A DNA stretch of 15,856 nt from positions 1-15,856 of the forward strand of contig SFLD01000041.1 of NCBI GenBank assembly GCA_004553545.1, given 5' to 3'. Below are positions 14,044-15,856 of the stretch, one piece after another. The position numbers were made by a program, and so were the translations under genes. Source of the DNA: Clostridiales bacterium. GTDB taxonomy: Bacteria; Bacillota; Clostridia; Oscillospirales; Oscillospiraceae. The notes under the pieces were generated by a model. That model saw nothing but the letters and a program-made list of their open reading frames with translations, was not told where the DNA came from and made no database searches. Within the stretch, counting starts at the first letter, position 1, and each line of letters begins with the position of its first letter.

Positions 14044-14072
14044 ACTATACCATACCGCCGCCCCGCCGTCAA
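14044..14072 (-). promoter_or_regulatory. Promoter of the ABC-F attenuator leader
   Basis: TTGACG (14072-14067), a 17-base spacer ending TATGG and TATAGT (14049-14044), with extended -10 TG. Transcription should start near 14037, giving a leader of about 220 bases. Its -35 lies back to back with the -35 of the divergent small gene. Confidence 0.85.
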
Positions 14073-14076
14073 GCGC

Positions 14077-14105
14077 TTGCGGTAGGGCGGAAAGTATGGT
14101 AGAAT
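14077..14105 (+). promoter_or_regulatory. Divergent promoter for the small zinc-ribbon gene
   Basis: TTGCGG (14077-14082), a 17-base spacer ending TATGG and TAGAAT (14100-14105). The two divergent -35 boxes are four bases apart and together form the palindrome CAAGCGCTTG (14070-14079). Together with the attenuator leader, this accounts for the 335-base stretch 13819-14153. Confidence 0.75.
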
Positions 14106-14153
14106 GCAGTTCATTCCAACGATCCAAACACTGCGGCGATGGGAGGAGCGAAT

Positions 14154-14399
14154 ATGGCTGACTATATCGAAGCGCACAAGTTTTCCGCCAACCACCAGAA
14201 AGAATTATCCGAAGATACGAAATGCGGCTGCTTTTACTGCCTGAAGATCTTTGATCCCAAGGAGATCACGGACTGGCTGGAGGACCGCTCCGGCACCGCG
14301 GTCTGTCCCTATTGCGGGATTGACTCTGTCATCGGCGCGTACAGCGGCTATCCTATCACGACGGATTTCCTGCGGAAGATGCAGGAGTATTGGTTCTGA
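14154..14399 (+). CDS. Small zinc-ribbon-like cytosolic protein, 81 aa
   Basis: A short soluble protein with two Cys pairs, Cys26-x2-Cys29 (CGCFYCLKIF) and Cys51-x2-Cys54 (VCPYCGID), spaced as in a zinc ribbon, and a conserved-looking SGYPITTDFLRKMQEYWF tail. I recall similar short proteins annotated only as hypothetical or cytoplasmic protein. ATG 14154 was chosen because GGGAGGAG ends five bases upstream; the in-frame ATG at 14139 overlaps that site. It has its own promoter (14077-14105) divergent from the ABC-F leader and ends before a strong bidirectional terminator. Zinc binding is inference from the cysteines. Confidence 0.8.
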   Translation: MADYIEAHKFSANHQKELSEDTKCGCFYCLKIFDPKEITDWLEDRSGTAVCPYCGIDSVIGAYSGYPITTDFLRKMQEYWF

Positions 14400-14460
14400 C
14401 CGCACGGCAGCCCCCCCGCAGGACAGCGCAGGGCGCGTCCCAGAAGCAGGATGCCCACAG

Positions 14461-14495
14461 AAAACCGGGGACGGCGCTTGCCGTCCCCGGTTTTT
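14461..14495. terminator. Bidirectional rho-independent terminator
   Basis: A 15-bp perfect stem (14461-14475 with 14480-14494) with a GCTT loop and T residues on both outward sides. It lies between the convergent small zinc-ribbon gene and the PAQR gene. Confidence 0.95.
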
Positions 14496-14501
14496 ACAGC
14501 T

Positions 14502-15161
14502 TTACAGCACAAAGAAGAAGACCGCCAGGAAGTGGAAGAGGGAGCCCGCCAGGATCAGCAGGTGGAAGAGCTCGTGGAAGGTCCAGTCCGGGGAGAGGTT
14601 GGGGCGCTTGATGATGTAGAAGACCGCGCCCACGGAGTAGCAGATGCCCCCCGCCGCCAGCAGCAGCAGGCAGGGCGTTCCCACGGCGGAGAAATCCTTC
14701 CAGACGAAGAGCAGCGCCCAGCCCATGGCCAGGTAGAGCACCGTGGAGAAGGCCCTGGGTGCGTTGATCCAGAAGAGCTTGCCCAGCACCCCGGCGATGG
14801 CCACGCACCAGAGGACGAGGCCGAAGCGTGCCCCTTTCGGCTGGGGCATCAGCACCATGGCGAAGGGGGTGTAGCTCCCGGCGATGAGGACGTAGATCAT
14901 GCTGTGGTCCAGCTTCCGCAATCGGCGCTTGATGCCGCCGCTCAGGACCGTGCCGGGGCAGTAGTGATAGATGGCACTGGCGGAGTAGAGGGCCATCAGG
15001 GAGAAGGCGAAGACCATGGCGGCGGCCAGGGCGGCCATATTGGCGCCCGCCCACAGCGCCCGGAGCAGCAGCACCATGCCGCCGAAGAAGGCGGCCACCG
15101 CCCCCCAGGCGTGGGTAGCGCAGCTGACGGGGTCCTGGGCCTGGCGGAAGAACTGACTCAT
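14502..15161 (-). CDS. PAQR/hemolysin III family membrane protein, 219 aa
   Basis: A seven-helix membrane protein of the PAQR/YqfA/hemolysin III family. Metal-site residues of the fold are present: His17 in SCATHAWGA, SAIYHY at 62-67, LDHSMIYVLIAGSYTPF at 84-100 (Asp85, His86), and the C-terminal His196-x3-His200 with His210 (FHELFHLL...LFHFLA). By analogy with eukaryotic adiponectin receptors these bind zinc and may hydrolyse a lipid amide, but bacterial function is uncertain and the hemolysin label is historical. ATG 15161 has AAGAAGG upstream; an in-frame TTG at 15188 is a less likely start. It has a separate promoter in the AT-rich gap upstream. Confidence 0.9.
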   Translation of the reverse strand: MSQFFRQAQDPVSCATHAWGAVAAFFGGMVLLLRALWAGANMAALAAAMVFAFSLMALYSASAIYHYCPGTVLSGGIKRRLRKLDHSMIYVLIAGSYTPFAMVLMPQPKGARFGLVLWCVAIAGVLGKLFWINAPRAFSTVLYLAMGWALLFVWKDFSAVGTPCLLLLAAGGICYSVGAVFYIIKRPNLSPDWTFHELFHLLILAGSLFHFLAVFFFVL

Positions 15162-15212
15162 GAAAACGGCCTTCTTTCTTGATATCAAATCATGTAATAT
15201 GGTTTTGAATAC

Positions 15213-15241
15213 TATATATCACAGTTCAATACACTTTGCAA
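15213..15241 (-). promoter_or_regulatory. Promoter candidate for the PAQR gene
   Basis: TTGCAA (15241-15236), a 17-base spacer and TATATA (15218-15213). The gap of about 140 bases from 15180 is much more AT-rich than the rest of the window, as expected for back-to-back promoters. Confidence 0.5.
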
Positions 15242-15282
15242 TAGCGTTTGCAGATTTTTAACGCGCCGGAGCAAAGAATTTC

Positions 15283-15311
15283 TTGCGTTTCCCTTTTTCT
15301 TCCCTTATAAT
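15283..15311 (+). promoter_or_regulatory. Promoter of the ssnA leader
   Basis: TTGCGT (15283-15288), a 17-base pyrimidine-rich spacer and a perfect TATAAT (15306-15311). Transcription should start near 15318, leaving about 165 bases of leader before the ssnA ATG. Confidence 0.85.
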
Positions 15312-15317
15312 AGGAGT

Positions 15318-15422
15318 ACAAGCAAAGATGGATAGCTGCAACGGAGTGCTGCGCGCACGGGCTGACACCTATCTTCCTTTGCGAGCGGTAGGTGTTTCGG
15401 GCTTGGCCCGGAGCACCTTTTT
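15318..15422 (+). promoter_or_regulatory. Riboswitch-like leader of ssnA (class not recognised)
   Basis: Possible aptamer stem: GCAAAG (15322-15327) with CTTTGC (15377-15382), a symmetric 3x3 internal loop, and GATAG (15331-15335) with CTATC (15369-15373), enclosing a 33-base domain with a GTGC/GCAC hairpin. Alternative antiterminator: ACACCTATC (15365-15373) with GGTAGGTGT (15387-15395), 9 bp. The antiterminator uses bases of both the aptamer stem and the terminator 5' arm, so aptamer plus terminator and antiterminator exclude each other. This logic fits a ligand-induced OFF switch. The downstream gene suggests a purine-related ligand, but that is inference. Together with the two promoters it accounts for the stretch 15162-15481. 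Confidence 0.7.
15391..15422 (+). terminator. Conditional terminator in the ssnA leader
   Basis: GGTGTTTCGGGC (15391-15402) pairs with GCCCGGAGCACC (15406-15417), 12 bp including two G-U pairs, with a TTG loop and five T residues (15418-15422). It precedes the gene, with ssnA's AAGGAGG about 45 bases further on, so it must be bypassed for expression. Confidence 0.88.
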
Positions 15423-15481
15423 CCGTATGCGGCACCCCATTCCGCCCACAGAAGGGAACGAAACTGAAGGAGGACGTATCT

Positions 15482-15856
15482 ATGGTTCTACTCACCAACG
15501 GCAGACTCATCACCCGTGACAGCCAGGGCAAGGGCTACTATGAGCACGGCGCCGTGGCCTACGAGGGCACGAAGATCGTGGAAGTCGGCGAGGAAGCCGC
15601 GCTCCGGGCCAAGTACCCCGACGCGGAGATCCTGGACGCCAAGGGCGGCGTTATCATGCCCGCTCTCATCAACGCCCATACCCATATCTATTCCGCTCTG
15701 GCACGGGGCCTTTCCATCGTGGGCAACAATCCCACCAATTTTTATGAGGTGCTGGACGGCACCTGGTGGGCCATCGACCGCCACCTGATGATGGACGGCA
15801 CCCGGGCCTCCGCCACCGCCCTCTACATCGACTCCATCAAGCAGGGCGTCACCACC
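15482..15856 (+). CDS. ssnA: SsnA-type aminohydrolase, N-terminal 125 residues (runs off the right end)
   Basis: An amidohydrolase-superfamily protein open to the last base. Seen: the N-terminal beta-sandwich part (VLLTNGRLITRD, GAVAYEGTKIVEVG), DAKGGVIMPALINAHTHIYSAL (52-73) with the HxH metal site, and NFYEVLDGTWWAIDRHLM, which fits SsnA better than guanine deaminase or TrzA/AtzB enzymes. SsnA genes often sit with selenium-dependent molybdenum hydroxylase and purine-degradation genes; its substrate is not firmly established. ATG 15482 has GAAGGAGG ending eight bases upstream. Expression is probably controlled by the leader terminator at 15391-15422. It is distinct from the amidohydrolase at the left edge, which is of the 8-oxoguanine deaminase type. 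Confidence 0.87.
   Translation, partial: MVLLTNGRLITRDSQGKGYYEHGAVAYEGTKIVEVGEEAALRAKYPDAEILDAKGGVIMPALINAHTHIYSALARGLSIVGNNPTNFYEVLDGTWWAIDRHLMMDGTRASATALYIDSIKQGVTT

Noticed and set aside
15341..15395. Resemblance of the ssnA leader to a TPP riboswitch (GGAGTGC followed by GGGCTGA).
   Set aside because: The CTGAGA core reads CTGACA and the second conserved part (ACCTGATC type) is missing; the region is also too short.
15283..15519. An open frame through the ssnA leader, including ATG 15328.
   Set aside because: No ribosome site for ATG 15328 (AGGAG at 15313-15317 lies before the predicted transcript start). The frame crosses the terminator and clashes with the ssnA start. The RNA folding explains the conservation of sequence better.
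1..15856. The two purine-type amidohydrolase fragments at the edges could be halves of one gene on a small circle.
   Set aside because: The left fragment has 8-oxoguanine deaminase motifs and the right one SsnA motifs; they belong to different subfamilies and the window shows no plasmid replication gene.

Overview
The window looks like chromosome from a GC-rich (roughly two-thirds G+C), low-mobility region of a gut-type Clostridia, most likely the Oscillospiraceae (Flavonifractor/Intestinimonas/Lawsonibacter-like). The reasons are strong AGGAGG ribosome sites, SigA-type promoters with 17-bp spacing, a T-box leader, a paired DUF6323/DUF6179 unit and an SsnA-type aminohydrolase. This placement is inference from gene content. 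I saw no tRNA, rRNA, insertion sequence, phage gene or CRISPR array.

Layout: (a) 2-1178, + strand: the 3' end of an 8-oxoguanine-deaminase-like amidohydrolase followed one base later by a macro-domain protein, ending at a shared bidirectional terminator. (b) 1230-3640, - strand: a Uup-like ABC-F ATPase and a DUF4304-like protein in one operon. (c) 3812-5352, + strand: an RluA-family pseudouridine synthase, then a membrane-anchored XRE regulator. (d) 5402-6704, - strand: the coupled DUF6323-DUF6179 pair. (e) 6873-8659, - strand: a T-box-controlled aminotransferase overlapping a small Dabb-fold protein. (f) 8704-14072, - strand: an Lsa/CplR-like antibiotic-resistance ABC-F gene behind a uORF/terminator attenuator, then uppP (undecaprenyl-diphosphatase) and ftsK/spoIIIE. 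(g) 14077-14399, +: a small zinc-ribbon-like protein divergent from the ABC-F leader. (h) 14502-15241, -: a PAQR/hemolysin III membrane protein. (i) 15283-15856, +: promoter, a riboswitch-like terminator/antiterminator leader and the 5' part of ssnA.

The most informative part is RNA-level regulation. Three separate leaders end in conditional terminators: a canonical T-box (specifier read as GCC, alanine) before the aminotransferase; a uORF (MSITR) attenuator before the Lsa-like ABC-F gene, whose terminator is also flanked by arms that would sequester the ribosome site; and an unidentified single-hairpin aptamer-like leader before ssnA, with clear mutually exclusive antiterminator and terminator helices. 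The ssnA leader is the best candidate for something undescribed. Two purine-type aminohydrolases lie at the two ends of the window, so purine salvage or oxidation is a recurring theme.

All calls are from reading sequence and remembered family motifs; no database search or folding program was run.
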